Shown: positions 37,706-47,679 of the stretch, one piece after another
How positions within the stretch are numbered: position 1 is the first letter of the stretch
Layout: the number at the start of each line of letters is the position of its first letter
NCBI GenBank assembly: GCA_012517315.1
Contig: JAAYVE010000053.1
Location: 1 to 64,000 of the forward strand
Reading direction: 5' to 3'
DNA from: Deltaproteobacteria bacterium
GTDB taxonomy: Bacteria; Desulfobacterota; Syntrophobacteria; Syntrophobacterales; Syntrophobacteraceae
DNA: 64,000 bases
Made by a program: the position numbers and the translations under genes
The notes under the pieces: generated by a model
What the model was told of the DNA's origin: nothing
Seen by the model: only the letters and a program-made list of their open reading frames with translations
Database searches by the model: none

Positions 37706-39747
37706 TGAAGGTGGAGGGACTGAGCGTGGGGTTTCGAGAGGGCGGCCAGGTTCTTGTGGCCCTGGATCGCGTGAACCTGGAGCTTGAAGGTGGGCGGGTT
37801 GTCGGTCTTGTGGGGGAGTCTGGCTCCGGCAAAACCACGCTGGGCAAATCCCTCATGGGTCTTCTGGCTCCCAATGCCCTCGTGGAAGGGAGTATTCGAC
37901 TGGACGAACGGGAGCTTGTAGGGCTGGATGAAACATCTTTGAACGCCCTTCGCTGGTCCAGGGTGGCCATGGTCTCTCAGGCCGGGGGGGGGACCTTGAA
38001 CCCTGTCCACCGGGTTGTCGACCAAGTGGCTGAGCCGTTGGTGCAGCACCGTAGGTTGAGGGCAGGTGAGGCTCGAAACGAAGCTCTTGCGGCATTGGGG
38101 GAAATGGGGCTTTCGGCGGCCCATGGCGACCTTTTTCCTCATCAGTTAAGCGGCGGCCAGGTTCAGCGGGTTCTGCTCGCCATGGCGACGATTCTGGATC
38201 CGGCGGTGCTCGTTCTGGACGAGCCGACTGCAGCCCTCGACGTCATGAGCAAGGGGTTGATGGCGGAGGTCGTCCGGAATTTGAGGGACAGGGGCAAGGC
38301 CATTCTCCTCATCACTCACGACCTGGATCTGGCCCGAAGTCTCGCAGACCAGGTGCTGATCCTTTACCTGGGTCAGATCATGGAGACCATGCCTGCCCTG
38401 GACCTCCTGGTTCGGCCCTGCCATCCCTATACGCTGGCCTTGGGACGGTCATACCCGGGCATGGGAACACTTCGGGACCTAGGGGGAATCCGGGGGGAGA
38501 CTCACGGTCGCCGATTGGATTTGAAACAGTGGCAGGCCCGGGCCGGCGGAATTGTCCCGCCTCACCAACCCCCCATCCGGGAGAGAGCAGTGGAGACAGG
38601 CAGGATTGAGTTTGAGGAGGGATGCCTGTTCAGGCACCGGTGCACCCAGTCGATCGATGAATGCGGCCGAAGGGCCGTTTCCCTGGTGTCGGCCGGCCGG
38701 CACCAGGTTCGTTGTGTCCTTGGCGGAATTGCCGAACTCCTGAGGTTGGAAAAGGTGGAGAAGCGCTACGGCCGGATCCACGCCCTTGCATCCACAGACT
38801 TGGCTCTTCGTGCGGGAGAACTTTTCTGCCTGTTGGGCGAGACGGGTTCCGGGAAAACCACCCTGGCAATGATTGCCGCTGGTGTGGTGACCATGGATAG
38901 GGGGACCCGGTTCTTCGCCGGGCGAAACATGGATGCTTGGTCCAAGGAGGATTACCGCTCCCTCGCCCGAGAAATCGGGGTGGTTTACCAAAACCCCGCA
39001 GAAGCGGTCAGTCATCGCTTGAAAGTCTTTGACATCGTGGCGGAACCACTCCGGGTGCAGCACCGCCGCAGGGATTCCGCAGAAGTGCGCACTAGGGTTA
39101 TGGAGGTTCTCTCCGATGTGCGCCTGTCCACCGGCCCGGAGATCCTGGATCGGTATCCTCACGAACTCAACATGGGGGCTGTCCAGCGGGTCTACATTGC
39201 AAGGGCTCTGGTGACTGGTCCGAGGTTCGTCGTGGCCGACGAACCGACGAGTGCCTTGGATCCCGGTGTCCAGGCCAAAGTCATCAAGACGCTGCTGGAT
39301 TTGCAGATCGAAAAAGGCCTCACCCTCTTGTTCGTCACCCACGATGTGGGACTTGCCCGGAAGATCGCCGACCGCGTGGGGGTCATGCTTGCAGGAAGGG
39401 TGGTGGAAATGGGATCGGCGGCCGAAGTGATGCAGCGCCCTCGGCACCCCTATACCCGGCTTCTCATGGAGGGGGCCCGCCATTCCCCGGGGTTCCACAG
39501 ACGGACTCACGAAACGAAGAGACTCTCTGCCGAAAGGGGCGGCTGCGTTTTTGCCGACCGCTGCGGTTGGGCGACGGACGGCTGCACCCTGGAATCCCCT
39601 CCACTTCTCAACGTGAACACGAGCGACCATTGGGTGTCGTGTTTTCGAATGGACGGTTTGAAGTCTTCGGATCACGTGTGGAAGCCGGAAACTGACGAGG
39701 AGTTCTCCAGACGCAGCAAGAACAAGAGTGCAGGCTGTTCACTCTGA
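37705..39747 (+). CDS. fused double ATPase of Nik/Opp-type ABC importer
   Basis: 680 residues from ATG 37705 (a GTG at 37693 is possible). Two complete ABC domains in one chain, equal to NikD plus NikE. Domain 1: Walker A GESGSGKTT, signature LSGGQVQRVLLAMA, Walker B AVLVLDEPTAALD, plus the oligopeptide C-terminal Cys motif. Domain 2 (from about residue 345): Walker A GETGSGKTT, Walker B FVVADEPTSALD, but the signature reads ELNMGAVQRV instead of LSGGQ. One canonical and one altered signature in a heterodimeric importer means one of the two ATP sites may hydrolyse poorly. Frame intact over 2 kb despite the broken binding protein upstream. Confidence 0.92.
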   Translation: MKVEGLSVGFREGGQVLVALDRVNLELEGGRVVGLVGESGSGKTTLGKSLMGLLAPNALVEGSIRLDERELVGLDETSLNALRWSRVAMVSQAGGGTLNPVHRVVDQVAEPLVQHRRLRAGEARNEALAALGEMGLSAAHGDLFPHQLSGGQVQRVLLAMATILDPAVLVLDEPTAALDVMSKGLMAEVVRNLRDRGKAILLITHDLDLARSLADQVLILYLGQIMETMPALDLLVRPCHPYTLALGRSYPGMGTLRDLGGIRGETHGRRLDLKQWQARAGGIVPPHQPPIRERAVETGRIEFEEGCLFRHRCTQSIDECGRRAVSLVSAGRHQVRCVLGGIAELLRLEKVEKRYGRIHALASTDLALRAGELFCLLGETGSGKTTLAMIAAGVVTMDRGTRFFAGRNMDAWSKEDYRSLAREIGVVYQNPAEAVSHRLKVFDIVAEPLRVQHRRRDSAEVRTRVMEVLSDVRLSTGPEILDRYPHELNMGAVQRVYIARALVTGPRFVVADEPTSALDPGVQAKVIKTLLDLQIEKGLTLLFVTHDVGLARKIADRVGVMLAGRVVEMGSAAEVMQRPRHPYTRLLMEGARHSPGFHRRTHETKRLSAERGGCVFADRCGWATDGCTLESPPLLNVNTSDHWVSCFRMDGLKSSDHVWKPETDEEFSRRSKNKSAGCSL

Positions 39748-39897
39748 TTGAGGTGGTATAGCGGTTGAGGATATTTCGGGTTGCGTGGTCCAGTTTGGTA
39801 CGCAGGGAGGGGTCTGTCCACCGAAAAGCCCCGAGAAGTGGGAGTCGACGGCCGCGTCTTTCAACGACCCAAGAATATCCTAGTGAAGGAGGACTGA

Positions 39898-40509
39898 ATG
39901 AGTGAAGCGAGGATGAGTACCAAATGCATCCAGGAAACCACTGCATTCCACGGGCACTGGTGTCCGGGATTGGCCTTGGGCATTCGCGTTGCCGAGTGGG
40001 CTGTGAACGAGATGGGCAAGTCCCCTGACGAGGAGATCGTGGCGGTGGTGGAAACGGACATGTGCGGTGTCGACGCCATCCAGTTTCTCACGGGCTGCAC
40101 CTTCGGCAAAGGGAACCTGATTCACAGGGATTACGGAAAGAACGCCTTTTCCTTCTACCGGCGAAGGGATGGAAAAGCAATGCGCCTTGTGGCCAAGCCG
40201 GACCTCTTCGGGGAGAAGGGGCGCCTCCTCGGGAGACTGCATCGGAAGAAGCTCCGGGAAGGTTTGAACGAGGAAGAAGCAAGACGGCTGGAAAGGACAC
40301 GGGAGGAAATATCGACGCACATCATGGAGGCGCCGCTCCAAGAACTGTTTGAAATGAAGAAACCCATAGAACCGGTCCCCAGAAAAGCCCGCATCCTGAC
40401 AAGCCTCACTTGCGAATCCTGCGGTGAGCAGATGATGGAGAGCCGCTCGCGGCGCTTCCAAGAGCAAATCCTGTGCATCCCCTGCTTCGAAGCCCTTGAG
40501 CGGCGTTGA
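39898..40509 (+). CDS. FmdE family protein
   Basis: 203 residues; AAGGAGGAC precedes the ATG. N-terminal FmdE domain with FHGHWCPGLALGIRVAEWAV and VVETDMCGVDAIQFLTGCTF GKGN, whose His and Cys residues bind metal. The C-terminus adds a zinc ribbon (CESCGEQMMESRS ... CIPCFE). FmdE is named from molybdenum formylmethanofuran dehydrogenase operons, but its role is unsettled. Placement 150 bases after a Nik-type importer supports handling of the imported metal or its cofactor. Confidence 0.9.
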   Translation: MSEARMSTKCIQETTAFHGHWCPGLALGIRVAEWAVNEMGKSPDEEIVAVVETDMCGVDAIQFLTGCTFGKGNLIHRDYGKNAFSFYRRRDGKAMRLVAKPDLFGEKGRLLGRLHRKKLREGLNEEEARRLERTREEISTHIMEAPLQELFEMKKPIEPVPRKARILTSLTCESCGEQMMESRSRRFQEQILCIPCFEALERR

Positions 40510-40596
40510 TGCAGAGGGGCGCATCATTGGGTGGTTCCCGGTTCAGTGGGGTTGCGGCTGAGCTGAAGACGGCCTTCCCTCCGGATGGGCCTTTCC

Positions 40597-41655
40597 CTAA
40601 GGGGAGGATGTCCCCGCATGGATGAGGATGACCTTCACTTCAAGCCTCTCATCGGCGGGTGGCTCCGTTTCAATGGAGAGGACGGTTTCCTCTTTCGTTC
40701 CCTGAGGAAGGTTTTCCATGAGCGGTTTCAGTTCCAGAAGGAAGCCGTTTTGGCCTGGAAGAGGTTGCTGACCGACCTGCATCGTCTTCATATCGTGAAC
40801 GAGTCTGGCAATCCGGATGGGTTCGTTCAGGTGACTCACGACCTTCACCTTGGCCGTCCGCAGAGGTTGTTGAAAGGACGGCCTTCCGATGAGAACGGTC
40901 TTGGGGGTGACCCCGATCCTTCCCTCCAGCACCCCTGTCACCCGAACGAGGATTTCCCCCTTTGCCGGCAGATCCGTCAGTAACTTGACGTGCCCGATAT
41001 ACTCACCCCGCTCCACCAGGTTGGTGACTCGCAATCGATAGTGACGGCCTTCCTCCACCGTCTCCAGCCGATAGGACACGCTGCCCTCCAGATTGGACTC
41101 GGTACCAGTCACCCGAAAGGGCTGCGCAAGACCCTTCAGTTCGATGACCTGTTCGCTCTGCTGCTGCGCCATGCCCCGAAAAGAAATGTGGCTGGCCGGG
41201 CTCACTTCGATCAGAGTCCTCACTTTGCCCCGCATGATGAGGGAACCCCGGGGACTGGCGGGGTCGTTGGAATAAACCGTGGTGACCTTCTGAACGTTTC
41301 CTTTGTATCCCGTAAGGTTGAGGTTCAGGATGACCTTTCCCTCACCACCAGGGAGAACGGCAGGGTCGAAACTGGCGAGGGTGCAGCCGCAGTCGGGGCT
41401 GACCTTGTGGATCTGCAAGGGCGACTTGCCCGTGTTTCTGACAGTGAATTCATGGGTCACGACACTCCCCTCGTCCGCCTCTCCGAAATCGAACACGGTC
41501 TCGGGGATGATCATGCGCGGGGAATCCTGCGACGCTCCCCGTAAAGGACCGGCCTGAGCCGTTAAAGTGCCCTGGGCCAGGGCCGGGATCGGCCCATATA
41601 ACGGCGCAAGGAGAATCAGCACAATCCACAACCATTTCAACGAACTTCCGGACAT
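40597..41655 (-). CDS. DUF1573 secreted protein
   Basis: 352 residues from the ATG after GAGGGGGG. Signal peptide (LKWLWIVLILLAPLYGPIPA) then a DUF1573 immunoglobulin-like domain (VFDFGEADEGSVVTHEFTVR; SPDCGCTLASFDPAVLPGG) and a second, more distant beta domain. Such proteins are periplasmic; the CGC cysteines may form a disulfide. It is convergent with FmdE and followed upstream by ccdA and a thioredoxin lipoprotein on the same strand, suggesting a thiol-redox link. Confidence 0.85.
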   Translation of the reverse strand: MSGSSLKWLWIVLILLAPLYGPIPALAQGTLTAQAGPLRGASQDSPRMIIPETVFDFGEADEGSVVTHEFTVRNTGKSPLQIHKVSPDCGCTLASFDPAVLPGGEGKVILNLNLTGYKGNVQKVTTVYSNDPASPRGSLIMRGKVRTLIEVSPASHISFRGMAQQQSEQVIELKGLAQPFRVTGTESNLEGSVSYRLETVEEGRHYRLRVTNLVERGEYIGHVKLLTDLPAKGEILVRVTGVLEGRIGVTPKTVLIGRPSFQQPLRTAKVKVVSHLNEPIRIARLVHDMKTMQVGQQPLPGQNGFLLELKPLMENLPQGTKEETVLSIETEPPADERLEVKVILIHAGTSSP

Positions 41656-41998
41656 CACGACCCCCCTCTGCCAGAAAAGGAAGAACCTCCTCCTCATTGG
41701 AGAAATGGGCTTCGACCACAGACTTCGCATTAGTGGAACCGCAGTTGAGGGATTATTATCTCATTGGAAACCGGTGCACAAGTCGTTATCTCGCGCCGGA
41801 AAAAGGTCTCTGTTCCAGACACGCCGGTGAGAATCGGGGATCGCCTTGAACGGAAGACATCTGTGGACACGCACGCAACCCACCTTAATGACTCGAAAAG
41901 AGCCATGCTTCCCTTCAGGGCGGGCGGGTTGTGGAAAGATGTGGGAGCGTCCGTGGGAATGATCCCGCATTCCAGCGACGGGATGCTGGATCAGGGTA

Positions 41999-42709
41999 TC
42001 ACGATATCCCGATGAACGGACGGATCACAAAATAAAAGCCGAGAACGGCGATGGCCGCACCGGCAGCCTTTCGGAACCACTGTCCCCCGGCATGGAAGGA
42101 ACTGCTCTCCAGGACGCGTTTGACCGTCGCGGTGGAACTGCCTGCGATGGCAATGGGAATGCAGTGCCCGATACCGAACAGTATGATGTAGACGGTTCCG
42201 GTCATGATTTTCTGCTGAATGGTGATGATGGCCAGGATGGGCGCGATGAAACCGAAGGTGCACGACCCCGAAAGGATCCCATAGGCCAGTCCCAGCACAA
42301 AGGCACCGGGAAGCCCCTTGAGCTTGATCTGCCCGAGTAAGCTTCCGGACATGGAGCACTTGGCCACTCCCAGCATGTCCAGGGCCACCCAGATCAGGAT
42401 GGCTCCCACCAGGATGGTCCAGTACGGGCCCACTTCACCCAGCATGCGGCCGAGAACGGCGCAGATGATCCCGACGAGGGCGATGGTGATGAAAAGACCG
42501 ATGCTGAATGCGACGGCGTAGTACACGGCGTCCTTGGCCCTGAGGGCCCGCTCCTGCCCTGCAACGTAGCTGACGATCAGGGGTATGGATGCCATGTGGC
42601 AGGGGCTGAAGACGATGCTCACCATGCCCCAGAAAAGACAGCCCAGAGCGGCAATGATCAGGCCGCCCATCATCCACGAGTTGATGGTCAAAAACACTTG
42701 GTCGAACAT
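41999..42709 (-). CDS. ccdA: CcdA-type thiol-disulfide membrane transporter
   Basis: 236 residues from MFDQVFLTINSW; an earlier ATG at 42745 is possible. Six helices with the two redox cysteines in VFSPCHMASIPLIVSYV and GILSGSCTFGFIAPILA, the CcdA/DsbD-beta pattern. It passes electrons from cytoplasmic thioredoxin to the outside. It lies 50 bases after the thioredoxin lipoprotein, its likely acceptor. Confidence 0.9.
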   Translation of the reverse strand: MFDQVFLTINSWMMGGLIIAALGCLFWGMVSIVFSPCHMASIPLIVSYVAGQERALRAKDAVYYAVAFSIGLFITIALVGIICAVLGRMLGEVGPYWTILVGAILIWVALDMLGVAKCSMSGSLLGQIKLKGLPGAFVLGLAYGILSGSCTFGFIAPILAIITIQQKIMTGTVYIILFGIGHCIPIAIAGSSTATVKRVLESSSFHAGGQWFRKAAGAAIAVLGFYFVIRPFIGIS

Positions 42710-42760
42710 GTCGAATCCCCCTATTCTCGGAACATCCGTTCGCAACCGTTCAAATGAGGT

Positions 42761-43165
42761 TCACTTCTGCACGCCCAACTTTTCCAGCATGGCCACGATG
42801 GCCCTCTTGTCCATGAAGCCCTCGTGACGGAACACCTCTTTCCCCTCCTTGTCGAAAAAAATCTGGGTGGGAATGGCCCGGATGCCGTGCTTGGGCGCCT
42901 CTTCCCGGTGTTCCCAGACATCGATGAACACGATGGCGGCTTTCCCTGCGTACTCCTTCTCCAACTCCGCCATGATGGGAGCCATCATCTTGCAGGGAAT
43001 GCATTCCGTCGCCCCCAGGTCCACCATCGTCACCATCCCCTTCACGGGGACTTCCGGAACGGCGGAGCCAGGCTTTCCCGCATTGCAGGAAGAAGCCAGC
43101 ATGACACAGAGAAGCAGCGGCAAAAAAACGCCCGTAGTCGTCAAAATTCCCACTCTTTTCTTCAT
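42761..43165 (-). CDS. thioredoxin family lipoprotein
   Basis: 134 residues. Signal peptide with lipobox (LLLCVMLASSCNAG), thioredoxin active site ATECIPCKMMAPIMAELEKE and cis-proline IRAIPTQIFFDKEGKEV. Anchored on the periplasmic side, it would receive electrons from CcdA and reduce exported thiols. A good AGGAGT ribosome site precedes the ATG. Confidence 0.92.
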   Translation of the reverse strand: MKKRVGILTTTGVFLPLLLCVMLASSCNAGKPGSAVPEVPVKGMVTMVDLGATECIPCKMMAPIMAELEKEYAGKAAIVFIDVWEHREEAPKHGIRAIPTQIFFDKEGKEVFRHEGFMDKRAIVAMLEKLGVQK

Positions 43166-44125
43166 GCAAAACTCCTGTTCATGGGTTACTCATCGCCTTT
43201 GCTCGTCGGTGTCTGTGCAAAGACTTCGGGAGCAAAAACGCAAAATCCAAACCAAGCTGACTGTGGGCCTTGGATCGGCCCGGGCGCCATCCTCAATGAC
43301 CCGCTACAGGCGTCGTTCATGCGGGGGGCATGAGGCATGGCGCATCTTTCGCCGTCCGAACCCGGTTAGCTCACACATCGACTCAAGCAGACTATATGCC
43401 ATAATGGGAATTTCATTGTCTAGTGAATTAGTATCTTTCTTCGCCCAGGACGGGAGGAATATCAGGAAAGGAGGGATATGGCCTGGTTTGAGCGAGGGCT
43501 TGAATATTCGGTCGTTGTTTTGGTGGAGTGCGGGAATGTGCAATGAAGGTTTCGGGGCAAAGGGCGTGAAAAGTGGCCCGCTTGCGGGGTGCCTTGCCGG
43601 GCGGAGTGGCTTCGCATGCCGGAATGCAACTGATGGCGGGTCAACCCCTTTCCTGAAGATGCTCTCAGGCGGGTGGATTCTCCAGGAAACACTCGGTAAC
43701 CGAAGGGAAAATAGCCCTTGTCGATGGAAGCCTCTTCGAGTGTTGCTAATACCAATTTGATAACCAGTTAAAGTGTTTATAGAAGGAAAATCTCATGTTC
43801 GGTTTTCTTTTTTGAGGGTACGGGTAGAGCACAATACTCATTGCAGTCAGAGGGAACAGGGGCAGTTCGATGCCCGCTTCGAAGCAGATGGAGTGGGATC
43901 GCCCCTTTGGCCCGCGTAAGGGAAGAGCGCATTGACATGAAGCATGCAATGAATCATGGGAGGAATCCCATCGGTCGAGATTGGGGAGGCTCGTGAGAAA
44001 GCCCCGGGGCGGAACCTTTCGGCGCAAGATCCTTCAGTTCAATGAATGGAAAAGGTCCTGGTGCGGGGACTGGGAAACTAGCTTGCCGTCGAGAGATTCA
44101 GGCCGGTTGGGAAGAGGGTCAAGAC
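43166..44125. other. 960-base gap with no credible intact gene
   Basis: No gene is recognisable on either strand. A strong ribosome site (AAAGGAGG) precedes an ATG at 43478 that opens a 22-codon frame (MAWFERGLEYSVVVLVECGN...), which then runs through several stops in the same frame; this may be the start of a dead gene. An A/T-richer patch (43380-43440) is promoter-like. No Pho-box pair (CTGTCAT) was seen before pstS. Confidence 0.4.
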
Positions 44126-44995
44126 ATGAACAGAGAGAGGAGAAGGGTGATGACCTTGGCAAGAGGAATGGTTCGTGGCTGTGGTCGCCTGCTTGTTGCA
44201 CTGATGCTGTCCCTGCCGGCCGTCGCGTCAGGGGGATTCCTTGAGCAATTTTCGGGTCTTGATGGGAAAATAGACATCGCGGGGGGGACCGCCCATATCC
44301 CGGTGATGAACGATGCAGCGAAGAACATCATGAGTGCGAATCCCAAGATCCGGATCACAGTGGCCGGCGGCGGTTCGGGCATCGGGGTGCAGAAGGTCGG
44401 AGAAGGATTGGTGGACATCGGAAACACCGGCCGTGCCCTCTTACAAGAAGAAATGGACAAATACGGACTCAGGTCCTTACCCTTTGCCGTGGACGGCGTG
44501 GCTGTGATCGTCCACCCCGAAAACCCCGTCAAGGAACTCTCTTCTCAGCAGGTACGGGATATCTTTGCAGGAACGATCAAGAACTGGAGAGAGGTCGGTG
44601 GCAATGACGCCGGGATCAACCTCTTCACAAGGGATGAGGCCAGCGGGACCCGTGAGGTTTTCTAGGAGAAATGTTTGAAGAAGGGCAGTACTGCAAACAC
44701 TGCGAATGTCGTCCCATCCAACGGAGCCATGAAGGTGGCCGTGGCCCAGGACAAGAACGCCATAGGGTATGCGGGAATCGGTCATGTGGATGCGACCGTC
44801 AAGGCGATGGTTCTCGACGGTGTCGCTCCGACACAGGAAAATGCCATGAACGGGAGTTATTCCGTGGTCCGAAAGCTTTACATGAACACCAAGGGGGAAC
44901 CTTCCAAACTGGTTCGCACTTTCATCGACTACATCCTGAGTCCCGAAGGGGCTGAGATTACCAGGAAGCACGGATACATCCCCATATCCAGGTGA
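44126..44995 (+). pseudogene. pstS: phosphate-binding protein PstS with in-frame TAG
   Basis: 289 codons if read through. Signal peptide (LLVALMLSLPAVASG), then phosphate-binding motifs RITVAGGGSGIGVQKVGEGL, DIGNTGR and FTRDEASGTREVF. A TAG at 44663-44665 follows REVF; the family has Trp here (TGG to TAG). The rest stays in frame to SPEGAEITRKHGYIPISR. The stop removes the C-terminal lobe and the binding protein cannot fold. Its end overlaps pstC. Confidence 0.88.
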
Positions 44996-45915
44996 TGCCT
45001 TGCCGCGACCGAGCTGAGGAGATATGGGTTTTGTTTCGTGCTTCAGAAAAGTCTGAAAGCTGGATTGAATGGGGTCTGCTGATCGCCACGTGCATTTCCG
45101 CCGTGGCGATCTTTGCAATTCTGGCCTTGCTTGTCGCTTTCTGTATGCCTCTCTTCACCTTGGGAAGGATCGGAGAGGTCCTCTCTTTCCATTGGCAGCC
45201 CACAGGCGGATATTTCGGGATCCTGCCCATGTGCGCCGGTTCACTGGCCCTGTCACTCTTGGCCCTCTCAATGGCATTTCCGGCAGCCATGGGAATCTGT
45301 ACCCTCCTTCACGTTCTCGCCAGGGGATTCTTCGCCCGTTTTCTTCTCTCCCTGGTCCGTTTCATGACCGCCATTCCCACTGTGGTCTACGGGTTCGTCT
45401 CGGTCTTTCTGCTCGTTCCACGAATGCGCGAGTGGCTGGGGGCGGGAACGGGCTTTTCCCTGCTGACTGCTGCACTGACATTGAGCCTGCTCATCCTGCC
45501 CACCATCGTGCTGGTCCTTCATGCCAGGTTGGAGCAGATCGATCCTGTCCTTCGACTGGCGTCCGAGGCGTTGGGATTGACTCCGATCCAGCAGATGCGG
45601 CATGTTCTTTTTCCGGTGGCATCCCGTGGGATCGTCGTTGCCGCCGTTCTTGGTATGGGACGCGCTGTCGGCGACACCTTGATCTCCCTGATGGTTGCCG
45701 GCAACGCCCCTCAGTTTCCGTCGTCCCATCACCATTCCATCTGTACACTCACCGCTCACGTTGCCCTGGTTGTCGCGACCGACAGCCACAGCATGGCCTA
45801 CCAGTCCCTTTTTGTAGCAGGGCTGGGTCTATTTCTCGCCACCGGGTTGATCACCCTGTTCATCCGGAAATCAGGGCGGGGAGGCAGGGAGGTGCGCCGT
45901 GAAAAGGCTTTCTGA
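44995..45915 (+). CDS. pstC: phosphate ABC transporter permease PstC
   Basis: 306 residues with six helices; the permease loop GLTPIQQMRHVLFPVASRGI and the PstC pattern FMTAIPTVVYGFVSVFLLVP are present. It is intact although pstS and pstA beside it are broken. Start ATG overlaps the pstS stop; a GTG one codon earlier is possible. Confidence 0.9.
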   Translation: MPCRDRAEEIWVLFRASEKSESWIEWGLLIATCISAVAIFAILALLVAFCMPLFTLGRIGEVLSFHWQPTGGYFGILPMCAGSLALSLLALSMAFPAAMGICTLLHVLARGFFARFLLSLVRFMTAIPTVVYGFVSVFLLVPRMREWLGAGTGFSLLTAALTLSLLILPTIVLVLHARLEQIDPVLRLASEALGLTPIQQMRHVLFPVASRGIVVAAVLGMGRAVGDTLISLMVAGNAPQFPSSHHHSICTLTAHVALVVATDSHSMAYQSLFVAGLGLFLATGLITLFIRKSGRGGREVRREKAF

Positions 45916-46778
45916 GCGGGCCGCGACAGGTGTGGCCTGGCTCTCCGGCGGGGGATTGGTGCTGGCTTTGGCGGTGGTGATCGGTTTTCTTATCCTCCGT
46001 GGATATGAGAACCTGAATCTGGCGCTTTTTTTTGGGGACACTCCGTGGAAGGCGGCGATCAGGGGGGGATAAACCGGTTTTCGGAGGCATCTGGCCAGCC
46101 CTCATGGGCACCTTTTACCTGGTCGTGTTGTCGTCTGCCATGGCAATTCCCATTGGAATCGCGAGCGGGATCTATCTCGCGGAGTATGCGTCCCGTCGCC
46201 TGAGGTCATTCCTCGGATTCTTTGTGGACGTCCTCGCGGGAACACCATCCATTGTCATGGGGCTATTCGGGTTCACCGCAATCCTCTTTCTTAGAAAGAC
46301 CCTGCTCCCGGCAGCCCAGACCTGCCTCCTCCTTGCGGCCGCCTGCATCGCTTTGCTGGTGTTGCCCTATGTGATCCTCATCACCGAGACGTCCATTGGA
46401 GCCATACCCGAACCGCTTCGCCTGCTGGGGACCAGTGTCGGTTTCACCAGGTGGCGGAATCTCCGCAGTGTGCTGCTTCCCCTCGCCAGCCGGGGGATGC
46501 TGAGCGGAGCCATTCTGGCTGTTGGGCGCGCCTCGGAGGATACTGCGGTCATTCTCCTCACGGGTGTCGTTGCCCATGCCGGTGTCCCTGGGAGTATGTT
46601 CGACAAATTCGAAGCCCTGCCTTTCCGCATCTACTATCTGGCAGCCGAATACCGGAATCCCGGGGAACTGGACCAGGGATTCGCAACATCCCTTGTCCTG
46701 TTGGGCATATCGGGAGCCCTTTTTCCCACGGCCGTTGCCCTCCAGAAGAGCGCGGAGATGCGATGGAAAAAACGGTAG
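45899..46778 (+). pseudogene. pstA: phosphate permease PstA, one-base frameshift
   Basis: 292 codons if repaired. GTG start overlaps pstC. The first frame (VKRLSERAATGVAWLSGGGL, first helix) runs to a TAA at 46070-46072. One extra G in the G7 run at 46062-46068 causes this; with six G the frame reads IRGDKPVFGGIWPALMGTFY and stays open to 46778, with AGTPSIVMGLFGFTAILFLR and the EAA loop SVGFTRWRNLRSVLLPLASR. A second start inside the gene could give a protein lacking the first helix, so partial function is possible. Confidence 0.87.
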
Positions 46779-47542
46779 GGACAATCAAGGGACCGATCCT
46801 TTTTATTGAAAACCTTTCGGTGTATTTCTCGGACAACCCCGTTCTTCAGGATGTCTCCCTTTCCTTGAGGCCGGGGGAGATTACCGTCATCGTGGGTCCC
46901 TCCGGGTCTGGAAAATCGACTTTGCTCAGGGCCGTCAACCGGCTTAATGAATTCTATCCCCACTGTAGGACCTCAGGGTCCGTGCACCTCAGTATCCATG
47001 GCAAAATCGGGGATGTGTACAAGGGGTTTTTGTCACTGCCCGAACTGCGGCAACGGGTGGGCATGGTTTTTCAGACCCCCGCCGTTTTTCCCTTTTCCAT
47101 CCGGAAGAACCTCACACTGCCCCTGCAGGTGAACCTCGGAGTCAACGGATCGGCTTTGACCGCGCGCGTGGAGCAGGTGCTGCGGGATGTGGGGTTGTGG
47201 GATGAGGTCAAGGATCGACTTCGAGACGATGCGACAACCCTCTCCGGCGGACAGCAGCAGCGTCTGTGCATCGCCAGGATGCTCGCGTTGGAACCGGCGA
47301 TTCTCCTTCTCGACGAGCCTACCGCTTCCCTGGATTTCAAAAGCGCCGCCCGCATCGAGGAACTCCTCCTGAACCTGAGAGAGAAATACGGTATTCTGGC
47401 GGTCTCTCACAGCCTGGCGCAGATGCGCCGCATTGCGGACAGGCTCTGCGTCCTCCGGGATGGTCGGATCGTTCAGGAACTGGACCAGGAGCACTTGAGA
47501 GATCCCGATGCATTTCAGACCTTCATCAATGTGGCCTTTTGA
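46763..47542 (+). CDS. pstB: phosphate ABC transporter ATPase PstB
   Basis: 259 residues from ATG 46763, overlapping pstA by 16 bases. Walker A GPSGSGKST, Q-loop MVFQTPAVFPFSI, signature LSGGQQQRLCIARML, Walker B ILLLDEPTASLD, H-loop AVSHS. VNRLNEFYPHCRTSGSVHL is the PstB region. No phoU gene follows, which is unusual for this operon. Confidence 0.92.
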   Translation: MEKTVGTIKGPILFIENLSVYFSDNPVLQDVSLSLRPGEITVIVGPSGSGKSTLLRAVNRLNEFYPHCRTSGSVHLSIHGKIGDVYKGFLSLPELRQRVGMVFQTPAVFPFSIRKNLTLPLQVNLGVNGSALTARVEQVLRDVGLWDEVKDRLRDDATTLSGGQQQRLCIARMLALEPAILLLDEPTASLDFKSAARIEELLLNLREKYGILAVSHSLAQMRRIADRLCVLRDGRIVQELDQEHLRDPDAFQTFINVAF

Positions 47543-47679
47543 CTGAGAGAGGGAAGACGCTAGCCGGGACAATGGGATCAGATCAACCCTGAAGATGAAC
47601 GGATCCTGATTCCGTTCCCGTCCGGGAGCCTCTCATAAGAGATGTCGAGGCGTGGGGGCGGGGCCAAATCACAAGTGCT

